A DNA stretch of 31,650 bases from an uncultured Muribaculaceae bacterium (GTDB taxonomy: Bacteria; Bacteroidota; Bacteroidia; Bacteroidales; Muribaculaceae). Each line of letters starts with the position of its first letter. Position 1 is the first letter of the stretch. The translations under genes were made by a program, and so were the position numbers. This document shows, piece by piece, positions 24,466 to 31,650 of this stretch. The notes under the pieces were generated by a model that saw only the letters and a program-made list of their open reading frames with translations, searched no databases and was not told where the DNA came from. The DNA lies in assembly GCA_934590135.1 (NCBI GenBank), contig CAKTOT010000017.1, positions 1 to 31,650 of the forward strand, in the 5' to 3' direction.

Positions 24466-25929
24466 ATGAGCAACGAAATCAACGACTTAGAAAACATAAA
24501 CAACGCCCTGCACGCCCCCGTGGAGGATTCGGGCAACGCCGCCGAGGCCGACACCTCGCTCGACAAGGCGCAACCCGAAGCCGTTCAAGGTCGATGCGCA
24601 TGTCCAAAAGCGGCAGACGGGTCTTGTCCAAAGGCGGCGGACGGCGCTTGTCCCAAAGACAAGTGCTCGTGCTGCGGTGGATGCTCGGACACAGCAAGGC
24701 ATAAGTTGCACAGTTTCAACTGGCTTGAGGACATTCCCGGCGGATACGCCGATGATGACATCGTGGAAGTGCAGTTCAAAAACACTCGCAAGGGGTACTA
24801 CAAGAATTCCACCAATATTCCACTCAAAGCCGGCGACTTGGTGGCCGTGGAAGCCCAGCCGGGTCACGACATCGGAACGGTGACACTTACCGGCGCACTT
24901 GTACGCCTGCAAATGCGCAAAAGCGGGATACGCCCCAATGTCGAGATAAAGCGCGTATTTCGCAAAGCCAAACCCGCGGACATAGAAAAATATAATGAAG
25001 CACGCGCGCGCGAACAAGACACAATGATACGCGCCCGCAAAATCGCTCAGAGCCTCCAACTGGATATGAAAATCGGCGATGTGGAGTACCAAGGCGATGG
25101 CAATAAGGCTATATTCTATTACATAGCCGATGCACGCGTCGACTTCCGCCAGCTGATTAAGGTCTTGGCCGATACCTTCAAGATACGCATCGAGATGAAA
25201 CAAATAGGTGCACGTCAGGAAGCCGGACGCATAGGCGGCATCGGCCCCTGCGGACGACCGCTGTGCTGCTCATCGTGGATGCAAAACTTTGTCAGCGTCT
25301 CCACAAGTGCCGCACGCTTTCAGGACATCTCGCTCAATCCGCAAAAGCTGGCCGGACAATGCGCCAAGCTTAAGTGCTGCCTCAACTTCGAAGTAGACAC
25401 CTACGTCGAAACAGTCAAGCGTATGCCGCCCAAAAATATAAGGCTCGAAACGGCTGATGCTACGTGGTATCACTTCAAGACCGATGTATTCAAGCGCGAA
25501 ATCATATACTCATCGGACAAATCTATGGCCGCAAACCTCACGACCTTGGATGCCGAACGCGTATTCGAAATCATTGCGCTCAATAAGGAAGGCAAGAAAC
25601 CGGCGACACTGCTACGCGATGCCGAAGCAGCCGAAGCAGCAGCCAAGGAACGCTCCAACGTCAATGATCTGCTGGATCAAGACGAACTGACTCGCTTCGA
25701 CAAAAAGAAACGCAAGAAAAAGAAGTCAGCCAAAGACAAAGGCCCCAAGCCGACAAGAGACGGCAACGACCCCAAGCCGACAAAGCAGCCCAAGGAGTCC
25801 AAACCGGCCAATGGTGAAGCACTTCGAGACAAGCAACAGCGTCCCAATCGTCGCAACAAGAAAAAGCCGCGTAACACCGGCAACGAAAACGATAGTCAAC
25901 AGTCCAAAGAACCAAAAACAGATGCCTAA
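24466..25929 (+). CDS. ricT: RicT/YaaT-family PSP1-domain protein with Cys-rich N-terminal extension
   Basis: In B. subtilis RicT joins RicA and RicF in an iron-sulphur complex that directs RNase Y to some transcripts. The 487-residue protein here has an N-terminal extension with eight cysteines (C44, C46, C54, C62, C67, C69, C70, C73). The PSP1 core (about residues 85-370) follows and contains the conserved cysteines GPCGRPLCC (262, 267, 268) and GQCAKLKCC (299, 304, 305). The Lys/Pro-rich tail (about 410-487) looks disordered and nucleic-acid binding. The core is longer than the ~275-residue B. subtilis protein only by these ends. It lies directly after rny. The RNase Y link in this phylum is inferred from known biology plus adjacency. 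Confidence 0.9.
   Translation: MSNEINDLENINNALHAPVEDSGNAAEADTSLDKAQPEAVQGRCACPKAADGSCPKAADGACPKDKCSCCGGCSDTARHKLHSFNWLEDIPGGYADDDIVEVQFKNTRKGYYKNSTNIPLKAGDLVAVEAQPGHDIGTVTLTGALVRLQMRKSGIRPNVEIKRVFRKAKPADIEKYNEARAREQDTMIRARKIAQSLQLDMKIGDVEYQGDGNKAIFYYIADARVDFRQLIKVLADTFKIRIEMKQIGARQEAGRIGGIGPCGRPLCCSSWMQNFVSVSTSAARFQDISLNPQKLAGQCAKLKCCLNFEVDTYVETVKRMPPKNIRLETADATWYHFKTDVFKREIIYSSDKSMAANLTTLDAERVFEIIALNKEGKKPATLLRDAEAAEAAAKERSNVNDLLDQDELTRFDKKKRKKKKSAKDKGPKPTRDGNDPKPTKQPKESKPANGEALRDKQQRPNRRNKKKPRNTGNENDSQQSKEPKTDA
24601..24663 (+). repeat. 24-base tandem repeat encoding CPKAADG(S/A) in ricT
   Basis: Two units (24601-24624 and 24625-24648) and the start of a third (TGTCCCAAA at 24649) encode Cys-Pro-Lys-Ala-Ala-Asp-Gly-Ser/Ala. 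The first two copies differ at five third positions and at the last codon, so they are not recent identical copies. Confidence 0.75.
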
Positions 25930-26401
25930 GCATCTAAATACAATACTATTAACGATACTCGGAGCACTGACGGCTTCGGGTATCGTATCATGTTCGGGCG
26001 GTACTCCCGGCGCATGGTCCGACATAGACGTTGACGGCTGGCGCTACGGCCGGACAGTGACACTGACGCCGGACAGCGCCGAAGTCACCGACCTCATAGC
26101 CCTGACCATACGACACAGTCACAACTACGAATACTCCAACTTGTGGCTCGAAATCAAGTATGACACAACAGACAGCACGTTCACAGACACCGTGGACGTC
26201 ACCTTGGCCGACGCATGGGGGCGATGGAGAGGTCGCGGCAGCGGCGTCACGTATCAATACACCGATACCGTGACACTACGCCATGCCTTACGTCGCGGAG
26301 GGTCGTTGCACCTGCGTCATATTATGCGTCTGGACACACTCACCGAAATCGAACAAATAGGCGTAACTCCACTGCCGCCATCCAAGCACTACGAGAAATG
26401 A
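25922..26401 (+). CDS. gldH: GldH-family lipoprotein
   Basis: In gliding Bacteroidetes GldH is a lipoprotein needed for motility, but many non-gliding members keep it. The 159-residue product has a lipoprotein signal (hydrophobic LNTILLTILGALTASG, lipobox IVSC with Cys24). The mature part is a beta-rich domain (VDGWRYGRTVTLTPDSA, NLWLEIKY, DTVTLRHALRRGGSLHLRHIM). The ATG at 25922 gives this signal peptide directly; the frame extends upstream to 25811 inside ricT. It overlaps the ricT end by 8 bases and shares an ATGA with the HAD gene. Assignment rests on the signal, size and position after a PSP1 gene, which is the usual gldH neighbour. Confidence 0.78.
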   Translation: MPKHLNTILLTILGALTASGIVSCSGGTPGAWSDIDVDGWRYGRTVTLTPDSAEVTDLIALTIRHSHNYEYSNLWLEIKYDTTDSTFTDTVDVTLADAWGRWRGRGSGVTYQYTDTVTLRHALRRGGSLHLRHIMRLDTLTEIEQIGVTPLPPSKHYEK

Positions 26402-27030
26402 GCGAAAAACTGCAATGCGATGCACTGATATTCGACATGGACGGCACCTTATGGGACGCCGTGGACTCGTATGCTCGGATATGGAACACGACATTAGAGC
26501 AAGCGGGCATCACCGATGTAGCGCAAGTCACACGTCAGACGCTGATGCGCGAGATGGGCAAGCACCTCGAAGACATCATCAAAGACCTCGTTCCGGGACA
26601 CGATCGCGACGGGCGTTTTCTACAACTACTCAATGACAACGAGGCCACGATGATGCCCGGATTGCGCGGTCGATTATATGACGGAGTGACTGAGGCCATA
26701 CCCGAACTGGCACGACGTTTGCCGCTGTTTATGGTAAGCAACTGCGGGCCTCTCGGACTCGAAAACTTTCTTGATGTCAACGGGCTGCGTCCGTACATCA
26801 AAGACGCGCTCAGCCACGGCGGCACAGGGTTGGACAAAGCCGGTAATATCACACTGCTTGTACACAAATACGGCCTTAAACACCCGGTATACGTAGGTGA
26901 CACTCAGGGCGACAGCGATGCGGCACATGCAGCCGGAGCCAAGATGATATACTGCGCCTACGGTTTCGGGAACGTCAAGGACCCGGATGCCGTCATCCAC
27001 TGCTTCGGCGAGTTGGAGAGCATTGTCTAA
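26398..27030 (+). CDS. HAD-superfamily phosphatase (phosphoglycolate phosphatase-like)
   Basis: The 210-residue protein has all four HAD motifs: IFDMDGTLWD (Asp13, Asp15), FMVSNCG (Ser114), a lysine in motif III (near Lys147, TGLDKAGN), and YVGDTQGDSDAA (Asp168, Asp172). A helical cap lies between the first two motifs, as in the Gph/beta-phosphoglucomutase subgroup. The ATG at 26398 overlaps the gldH stop in an ATGA, and the family homology starts three residues later. It ends the gldH run, followed by a 104-base gap. The substrate is unknown. Confidence 0.88.
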   Translation: MSEKLQCDALIFDMDGTLWDAVDSYARIWNTTLEQAGITDVAQVTRQTLMREMGKHLEDIIKDLVPGHDRDGRFLQLLNDNEATMMPGLRGRLYDGVTEAIPELARRLPLFMVSNCGPLGLENFLDVNGLRPYIKDALSHGGTGLDKAGNITLLVHKYGLKHPVYVGDTQGDSDAAHAAGAKMIYCAYGFGNVKDPDAVIHCFGELESIV

Positions 27031-27134
27031 GTATGGTTCGAGCGTCTAACCCGCACTTGCATTCTTGAGGCAACACGCACATTATTAGAATATAAGAAAC
27101 GACATACAGACCTTTTATTAAGACACTTCACGCT

Positions 27135-28340
27135 ATGAAACGGTCAAACAAACTGCAGCTACTCAGCGCCGATGAACAGACGCTGAAACTGTCTCGGCTC
27201 AAAAAACTTATGGCGCAAGACGACATTGACGCTATGTTGCTGACCATAAACGCCAACCTATACTATATGACAGGGCGCGTCTACAGCGGATACATATATA
27301 TACACCGCGATGCAGACGCCCCGGCTTACTTTGTCAAAAGGCCCGTAGACCTTGAAGGCGACGGCGTCATCGCCATACACAAGCCCGAGAATATTCTCGA
27401 AGAGCTGCAGCGTCATTCGCTGCCCAAGCCCAAGCGCTTAGCTTTGGAACAGGACACCCTGCCCTACAATACCGTGCTGCGTCTGTGTCACGCCATGAAT
27501 GTCCAACCCGCTGATGTGGCCAATGCAGATACACTGCTGCGTCACGCTCGCGCCGTCAAGACCCCCGGCGAGATGGAACTGATAGCCGCCTCGGGCAGCC
27601 ATCACGAGCATGTCTACCGTATGATTCCGCGATTGTATCGCGACAATATGACCGACATCGAGCTGCAAGTCGAAATTGAGCGCGTATCACGCCTCGAAGG
27701 ATGTCTCGGGCAGTTCCGCATCAACGGCAACGATATGGAGCTATATATGGGCAACGTCCTGGCCGGGGAGAATGCCGATGCGCCATCTCCCTACGACTTT
27801 GCCATGGGCGGTGCCGGCGCCGATCCCTCGCTGCCCGTAGGTGCCAACGGCACGATTATACGCACCGGCATGACGGTGATGGTGGACGTCAACGGCAATT
27901 ACACCGGATATATGACCGACATGACACGTACCTTCGTATTGGGCGACATTTCAGTAGAAGCTCGCCGCGCACACCAACTCTCCATAGACATCTGCAACAC
28001 CCTCGCCCAAATGGGACGCGTGGGCACCTCGGCATCGGCTATGTACGAGAAAGCCCTCGAAATGGCACGACAGGCCGGGCTGGAACACTATTTTATGGGA
28101 CATCGCCAGCACGCCGGATTTGTAGGACATGGCGTAGGTATCGAAATCAACGAATTGCCCGTCATTGCACCACGTAGCCGTGACATCCTCGAAGCCGGCA
28201 ATGTCATCGCCATTGAGCCAAAATTCGTCATCCCCGGCGTAGGAGCCGTGGGTATCGAAAACACATACGTGGTATGCGAAGATGCTCCTATGCGCTGTCT
28301 CACCAACGCCCCCACCCAACTTATCAACTTCGAACAATGA
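27135..28340 (+). CDS. M24-family metallopeptidase (Xaa-Pro aminopeptidase-like)
   Basis: Probably removes the N-terminal residue ahead of proline from peptides, or acts on related substrates. The 401-residue protein has an N-terminal creatinase-like domain (about 1-145) and the pita-bread catalytic domain. The five dinuclear metal ligands are present: Asp251 and Asp262 (MVDVNGNYTGYMTDMTRTF), His332 (FVGHGVGIEINELP), Glu361 (AIEPKF) and Glu375 (VGIENTYVV). The cytoplasmic location is inferred from the lack of a signal peptide. It ends in an ATGA overlap with the CCA-adding enzyme gene, so the two are translated together. Confidence 0.9.
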   Translation: MKRSNKLQLLSADEQTLKLSRLKKLMAQDDIDAMLLTINANLYYMTGRVYSGYIYIHRDADAPAYFVKRPVDLEGDGVIAIHKPENILEELQRHSLPKPKRLALEQDTLPYNTVLRLCHAMNVQPADVANADTLLRHARAVKTPGEMELIAASGSHHEHVYRMIPRLYRDNMTDIELQVEIERVSRLEGCLGQFRINGNDMELYMGNVLAGENADAPSPYDFAMGGAGADPSLPVGANGTIIRTGMTVMVDVNGNYTGYMTDMTRTFVLGDISVEARRAHQLSIDICNTLAQMGRVGTSASAMYEKALEMARQAGLEHYFMGHRQHAGFVGHGVGIEINELPVIAPRSRDILEAGNVIAIEPKFVIPGVGAVGIENTYVVCEDAPMRCLTNAPTQLINFEQ

Positions 28341-29878
28341 CGACACTGCTGACGGAAGAAGAACCGGATGACAACAACTACGCACGCCTGCTGCGCGACC
28401 GAATATTCAAACGCGTAGGCCTTGTGGCCGATGACTTGGGTATGGAGGCCTACGTCGTGGGCGGATACGTGCGCGACGCCATGCTACGCCGAGGCGAGCT
28501 CAATGACATCGACTTCGTCACCGTTGGCTCAGGCATAACCCTTGCCACGGCCGTAGCAAGAAAACTCGGACGAGGCACACACTTAGGCGTATTTCGCAGC
28601 TACGGCACCGCACAAGTCAAGCGCGGACGACTCGAGCTGGAATTTGTGGGCGCACGCCGCGAAAGCTATCAACGCGATTCGCGCAACCCCATAGTCGAAG
28701 ACGGCACACTCGAGGAAGACATCGCACGGCGCGACTTTACTATCAACGCTATGGCCTTGTGCATCAACGAAAAGTTCTTCGGACGCCTTATAGATAATTA
28801 CAACGGCATTCAAGACCTTCAAGACCGTATAATTCGCACACCGCTCGAGCCGGAAGTGACCTTCAGCGATGACCCGCTGAGAATGATGCGTGCCATACGT
28901 TTTGCCACACAACTGCAATTCGATATATGCCCCGAGACCTTCGATGCCATACGCACACAGGCCGAGCGCATACGCATCATCACCACCGAGCGTATCACCA
29001 CCGAGCTCAACAAAATCATGGCCTCGCCACGACCTTCTATCGGCTGGGATCTGCTGCACCACAGCGGATTATTAGCCATAATACTGCCCGAATTGGAGGC
29101 TCTGGTAGGAGTACAAGTGGTCAACGGACGCGGCCACAAAGACAACTTCTATCACACGCTCGAAGTGCTGGACAACGTGGCCGCCGCCACCGATGACCTT
29201 TGGGTACGCTGGGCCGCACTGCTGCACGACATCGCCAAGCCGCTGACCAAGCGCTACGATCCACAGGTGGGATGGACATTCCACAACCACAACTTCATAG
29301 GGGCCAAGATGGTGCCTCGAATATTTGCGCGGCTCAAGTTGCCTATGGGGGCCGAGATGCGCCGCGTCAAACGCCTCGTAGACCTGCACATGCGTCCCAT
29401 TGCGCTGGTGGAAGACGAAGTGACGGACAGCGCCGTACGTCGACTGATAAACTATGCCGAAGACGACCTGGACGCGCTGATGATACTGGCACGTGCCGAC
29501 ATCACGTCCAAGAATATCGAAAAAAAACAACGATTTCTCGAAAACTTCGATATTGTTGAGCGCAAATTCAAAGACATCAATGCCTTGGATGCCGAGCGCG
29601 CCTTTCGTCCGGCACTCAACGGCTACGATATTATGGCCATGTTCGGCCTGACACAAGGCCCCACCGTGGGAATGCTAATGTCCAATCTGACACGAGTGTC
29701 CCGCGACTGCGAAATCGAGCCGACACGCCAAGCCGCCATCGACTACCTCATGGATTTAGGCGCTCGGAACGGCCTGCAAGGCGACCCGTCCAAGCTGCCG
29801 ACACCGACAGAAGACACTGAGACAGAGGCCAAATCAACCGAAAATGCGCCGAACCAAACTCAGCAAAGTACAGACTGA
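28337..29878 (+). CDS. cca: tRNA nucleotidyltransferase (CCA-adding) with HD domain
   Basis: Adds or repairs the 3' CCA end of tRNA, or could act as a poly(A) polymerase, since the two families are alike. The 513-residue protein has the class II nucleotidyltransferase signature GGYVRDAML (residues 42-50) with NDIDFV (Asp57, Asp59), RRDFTINAMA (131-140), and the conserved arm DDPLRMMRAIRFA (178-190). An HD domain follows (YHTLEVLDN, LLHDIAKP with His297-Asp298, FHNHNF). The tail (about 480-513) is a Thr/Glu/Pro-rich, likely disordered stretch. The start at 28337 overlaps the M24 stop by ATGA; the frame extends back to 28274 but homology begins after 28337. queD follows after 30 bases. Confidence 0.93.
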   Translation: MTTLLTEEEPDDNNYARLLRDRIFKRVGLVADDLGMEAYVVGGYVRDAMLRRGELNDIDFVTVGSGITLATAVARKLGRGTHLGVFRSYGTAQVKRGRLELEFVGARRESYQRDSRNPIVEDGTLEEDIARRDFTINAMALCINEKFFGRLIDNYNGIQDLQDRIIRTPLEPEVTFSDDPLRMMRAIRFATQLQFDICPETFDAIRTQAERIRIITTERITTELNKIMASPRPSIGWDLLHHSGLLAIILPELEALVGVQVVNGRGHKDNFYHTLEVLDNVAAATDDLWVRWAALLHDIAKPLTKRYDPQVGWTFHNHNFIGAKMVPRIFARLKLPMGAEMRRVKRLVDLHMRPIALVEDEVTDSAVRRLINYAEDDLDALMILARADITSKNIEKKQRFLENFDIVERKFKDINALDAERAFRPALNGYDIMAMFGLTQGPTVGMLMSNLTRVSRDCEIEPTRQAAIDYLMDLGARNGLQGDPSKLPTPTEDTETEAKSTENAPNQTQQSTD

Positions 29879-29908
29879 CACGCAACACCACTACATTCCA
29901 AGCAGACA

Positions 29909-30241
29909 ATGTATTATCTCACCAAAAAACTCGAAATATCGGCGGCACACCGCCTGACGCTGTCCTACGACAGCAAATGCGCCAATACGCACGGACACAA
30001 CTGGATAATCACCGTGCACTGCCGCGCGGCCGAGCTGAACGCCGATGGCATGGTCACCGATTTCACGCACATCAAAAGCACGGTTATGGACCGACTGGAC
30101 CACGCCAACCTCAACGAAGTGCTGCCTTTCAACCCAACGGCCGAAAATATCGCTCGCTGGATATGCGACAACGTGCCCAATTGCTACCGCGTTGACGTCC
30201 AAGAAAGCGAAGGCAATACCGCATCATACCAACGCGACTAA
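29909..30241 (+). CDS. queD: 6-carboxy-5,6,7,8-tetrahydropterin synthase
   Basis: Forms 6-carboxytetrahydropterin from dihydroneopterin triphosphate, the second step toward queuosine. The 110-residue product carries the zinc histidines (His14 in SAAHRL, His28 and His30 in THGHNW), the nearby Cys24 (KCANTHGHN), and LDHANLNE with the catalytic Asp-His pair. It is about ten residues shorter than many family members, the loss being in loops. The next gene, queE, encodes the following enzyme of the pathway, which settles the choice between QueD and eukaryote-type PTPS. Confidence 0.93.
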   Translation: MYYLTKKLEISAAHRLTLSYDSKCANTHGHNWIITVHCRAAELNADGMVTDFTHIKSTVMDRLDHANLNEVLPFNPTAENIARWICDNVPNCYRVDVQESEGNTASYQRD

Positions 30242-30261
30242 ACGCCCCAACGACCTCAACT

Positions 30262-30819
30262 ATGGACAAAAGATATCGCGTCAACGAAATATTTTACTCG
30301 CTGCAAGGCGAAGGCCGCTATACCGGCACCGCCGCCGTATTTGTGCGCCTGAGTGGATGCAATATGCGTTGCGATTTCTGCGACACCGATCACACCAGGT
30401 ATGACGAAATGACCGCCGAGGAGATTGCCGAAACCGCTGCCGCATTCCCGGCACGTCACTTGGTACTCACCGGCGGCGAACCCACGCTGCAAGCCGATAG
30501 CGACATGTTGCGTGCCATCAAGGCCCACGGATTCTACGTCCAGATAGAGACCAACGGCACACGCCCCGTGCCGCCGGAGGTGGACTGGGTCACCTGCTCT
30601 CCCAAAGGCGAAGGGCCCTGGGGCATCGACCGCGTGGACGAGCTGAAAGTCGTATACATGGGCCAAGATGTCGAGTCCATATATCGCCATTTCAACGTAC
30701 CTTGCGCCAAGTTGCAACCTTGTTCGGGCAAAAACATCGCCGAAACAGTGGAGTACATCTTGCAACATCCGCATTGGAGCCTGTCCTTGCAGACACACAA
30801 GCTGCTGGACATCCGCTGA
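30262..30819 (+). CDS. queE: 7-carboxy-7-deazaguanine synthase (radical SAM)
   Basis: Converts 6-carboxytetrahydropterin to 7-carboxy-7-deazaguanine, the ring contraction toward queuosine. The 185-residue protein has the 4Fe-4S binding motif SGCNMRCDFCDTDH (Cys33, Cys37, Cys40, CxxxCxxC), the substrate-loop FYSLQGEGRYTG near the N-terminus, and the LVLTGGEPTLQ motif of SAM binding. The length is typical of the short form. It follows queD by 20 bases, so the product of one feeds the next. queC and queF are not in the window. Confidence 0.95.
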   Translation: MDKRYRVNEIFYSLQGEGRYTGTAAVFVRLSGCNMRCDFCDTDHTRYDEMTAEEIAETAAAFPARHLVLTGGEPTLQADSDMLRAIKAHGFYVQIETNGTRPVPPEVDWVTCSPKGEGPWGIDRVDELKVVYMGQDVESIYRHFNVPCAKLQPCSGKNIAETVEYILQHPHWSLSLQTHKLLDIR

Positions 30820-30906
30820 CAATACACACTCGGTTCAGAACCACGTCCTAATTCGCACAATAGACGCCACATCCTTACGCACAACCACACTAAGCATAAC
30901 ATCGCG

Positions 30907-31650
30907 ATGAAGCATCTGACACTGACATTGACCGCCGCCTTGGCTATAGCCATAGCCGCCAATGCCGCACCCAAGAAAAAGCATACGCCGGTCTACGAAG
31001 ACCTCTCGGAACAGGTCTCGGACGCACTCAACAGCTACGACATCGAGCAAGCCCAGGAACTGATGGAACGCTGGGAAGCAGCTGCCAAACGCGCACGCCG
31101 CGACCTCCCGGCCTCAGCCGACGAACTGCGTGCACGCATAGTACTGATGGACAATATGCTGCAACGCGTCGAGGACATAGTCATCATCGATTCGGTGACC
31201 GTGCCGCGCGACCGTCTGGCCCAAGCCATTCCGCTACCGGCAAACGCCGGACGCTTAGGCACGCGACAAGTGCTTCCGCCCAACATCCGCGCCAACGACA
31301 ATACAATAGTATATACCGCCAACGACGGGCGCGAAGTCTTCTGGAACGCGCCGGACAGCACAGGCCGCTCCACGCTGTATCATGCCGGGATACTGGACGA
31401 TGGAACGCTGGAAACCCCGACAGAAGTTTTTGCCTCGGCACAATACGCCACCACCTGCCCGTTTATGCTCACCGACGGCAGCACCCTGTACTTCTCCGCC
31501 AAAGACCCCGAAACCTCAATAGGCGGATACGACATATATATGACCCGCCGCGACGACTCCACGGGAGACTTCCTCGAGCCGGTGAACGTCGGGATGCCTT
31601 ACAACTCGCCGTACGATGACATTCTGATGGCCATAGACACGGACAACGGC
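30907..31650 (+). CDS. Exported PD40-type beta-propeller protein, 3' truncated
   Basis: The frame is open from the ATG at 30907 to the window edge (248 residues visible). It starts with a signal peptide (MKHLTLTLTAALAIAIAANA, cleavage near residue 20), then a helical segment (about 25-80, SEQVSDALNSYDIEQAQEL) and, from about residue 130, the start of propeller-type blades: NTIVYTANDGREVFW, PFMLTDGSTLYFSAKDPE and GGYDIYMTRRDDS, the last a classic PD40 signature. Such proteins often end in an OmpA domain and sit in the envelope, but the C-terminus is outside the window. It lies 87 bases after queE. Confidence 0.82.
   Translation, partial: MKHLTLTLTAALAIAIAANAAPKKKHTPVYEDLSEQVSDALNSYDIEQAQELMERWEAAAKRARRDLPASADELRARIVLMDNMLQRVEDIVIIDSVTVPRDRLAQAIPLPANAGRLGTRQVLPPNIRANDNTIVYTANDGREVFWNAPDSTGRSTLYHAGILDDGTLETPTEVFASAQYATTCPFMLTDGSTLYFSAKDPETSIGGYDIYMTRRDDSTGDFLEPVNVGMPYNSPYDDILMAIDTDNG

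Noticed and set aside
24601..24663. CRISPR-like short repeats
   Set aside because: The 24-base units have no spacers, are in frame inside ricT and encode a Cys-rich motif; no cas genes are present.

Overview
The window looks like chromosomal DNA from a Bacteroidales bacterium, plausibly of the Muribaculaceae or a neighbouring family. The evidence is of four kinds. Several gene starts are preceded by the Bacteroidetes -7 promoter element TAnnTTTG (1930, 4419, 14404, 21996, and on the minus strand 14435 and 21742), and leaders are A-rich without clear Shine-Dalgarno sequences. The gene families are typical of the group: a BspA-type surface repeat protein, GldH, a RicT/PSP1 protein, an OmpA-type porin, and the pdxJ/exbB/exbD/tonB and cca/queD/queE neighbourhoods. 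The placement below order is inference from gene content only.

Layout. 1-1761 is the 3' part of a BspA-like surface protein made of two large tandem copies. 1990-4277 is the acetate pathway pair pta-ackA, closed by a strong hairpin. 4464-6813 holds two separately promoted outer-membrane proteins: an unknown beta-barrel and an abundant-type OmpA protein with an intrinsic terminator. 6941-7942 is an acyltransferase-3 membrane protein, converging on a long minus-strand block (7981-14328): pdxJ, exbB, exbD, a TonB-like protein, metG and ansA. The divergent region 14329-14462 carries two facing -7 elements inside one perfect inverted repeat. Rightwards lie a short ACT-like protein and nadK, then three glycosyltransferases (15989-18897) that form one tight operon. 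A minus-strand pair follows: a TPM-domain membrane protein with zinc ribbons, and a dGTPase.

From 22019 to the right edge every gene is on the plus strand: a small ZapB-like coiled-coil protein, zapA, a 238-base gap that may hold a structured RNA, rny (RNase Y), ricT, gldH, a HAD phosphatase, an M24 peptidase, a CCA-adding/HD enzyme, queD, queE, and the start of a PD40-type beta-propeller protein cut by the window edge. Several junctions here are ATGA or short overlaps (gldH/HAD, M24/cca, ricT/gldH), so translation is probably coupled.

Functionally the window is mostly housekeeping: acetate overflow with ATP formation, energy transduction to the outer membrane, NADP and PLP synthesis, nucleotide sanitation, division-ring assembly, mRNA decay, tRNA 3'-end maturation and queuosine precursor synthesis. 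No CRISPR array, transposase, prophage, rRNA or tRNA gene was seen. The points most worth a second look are the palindrome holding opposed promoters between pdxJ and the ACT-like gene, the rny-ricT pair with a Cys-rich repeat extension on RicT, the zapA-rny gap, and the three-glycosyltransferase operon. I found no convincing wholly new multi-gene system.
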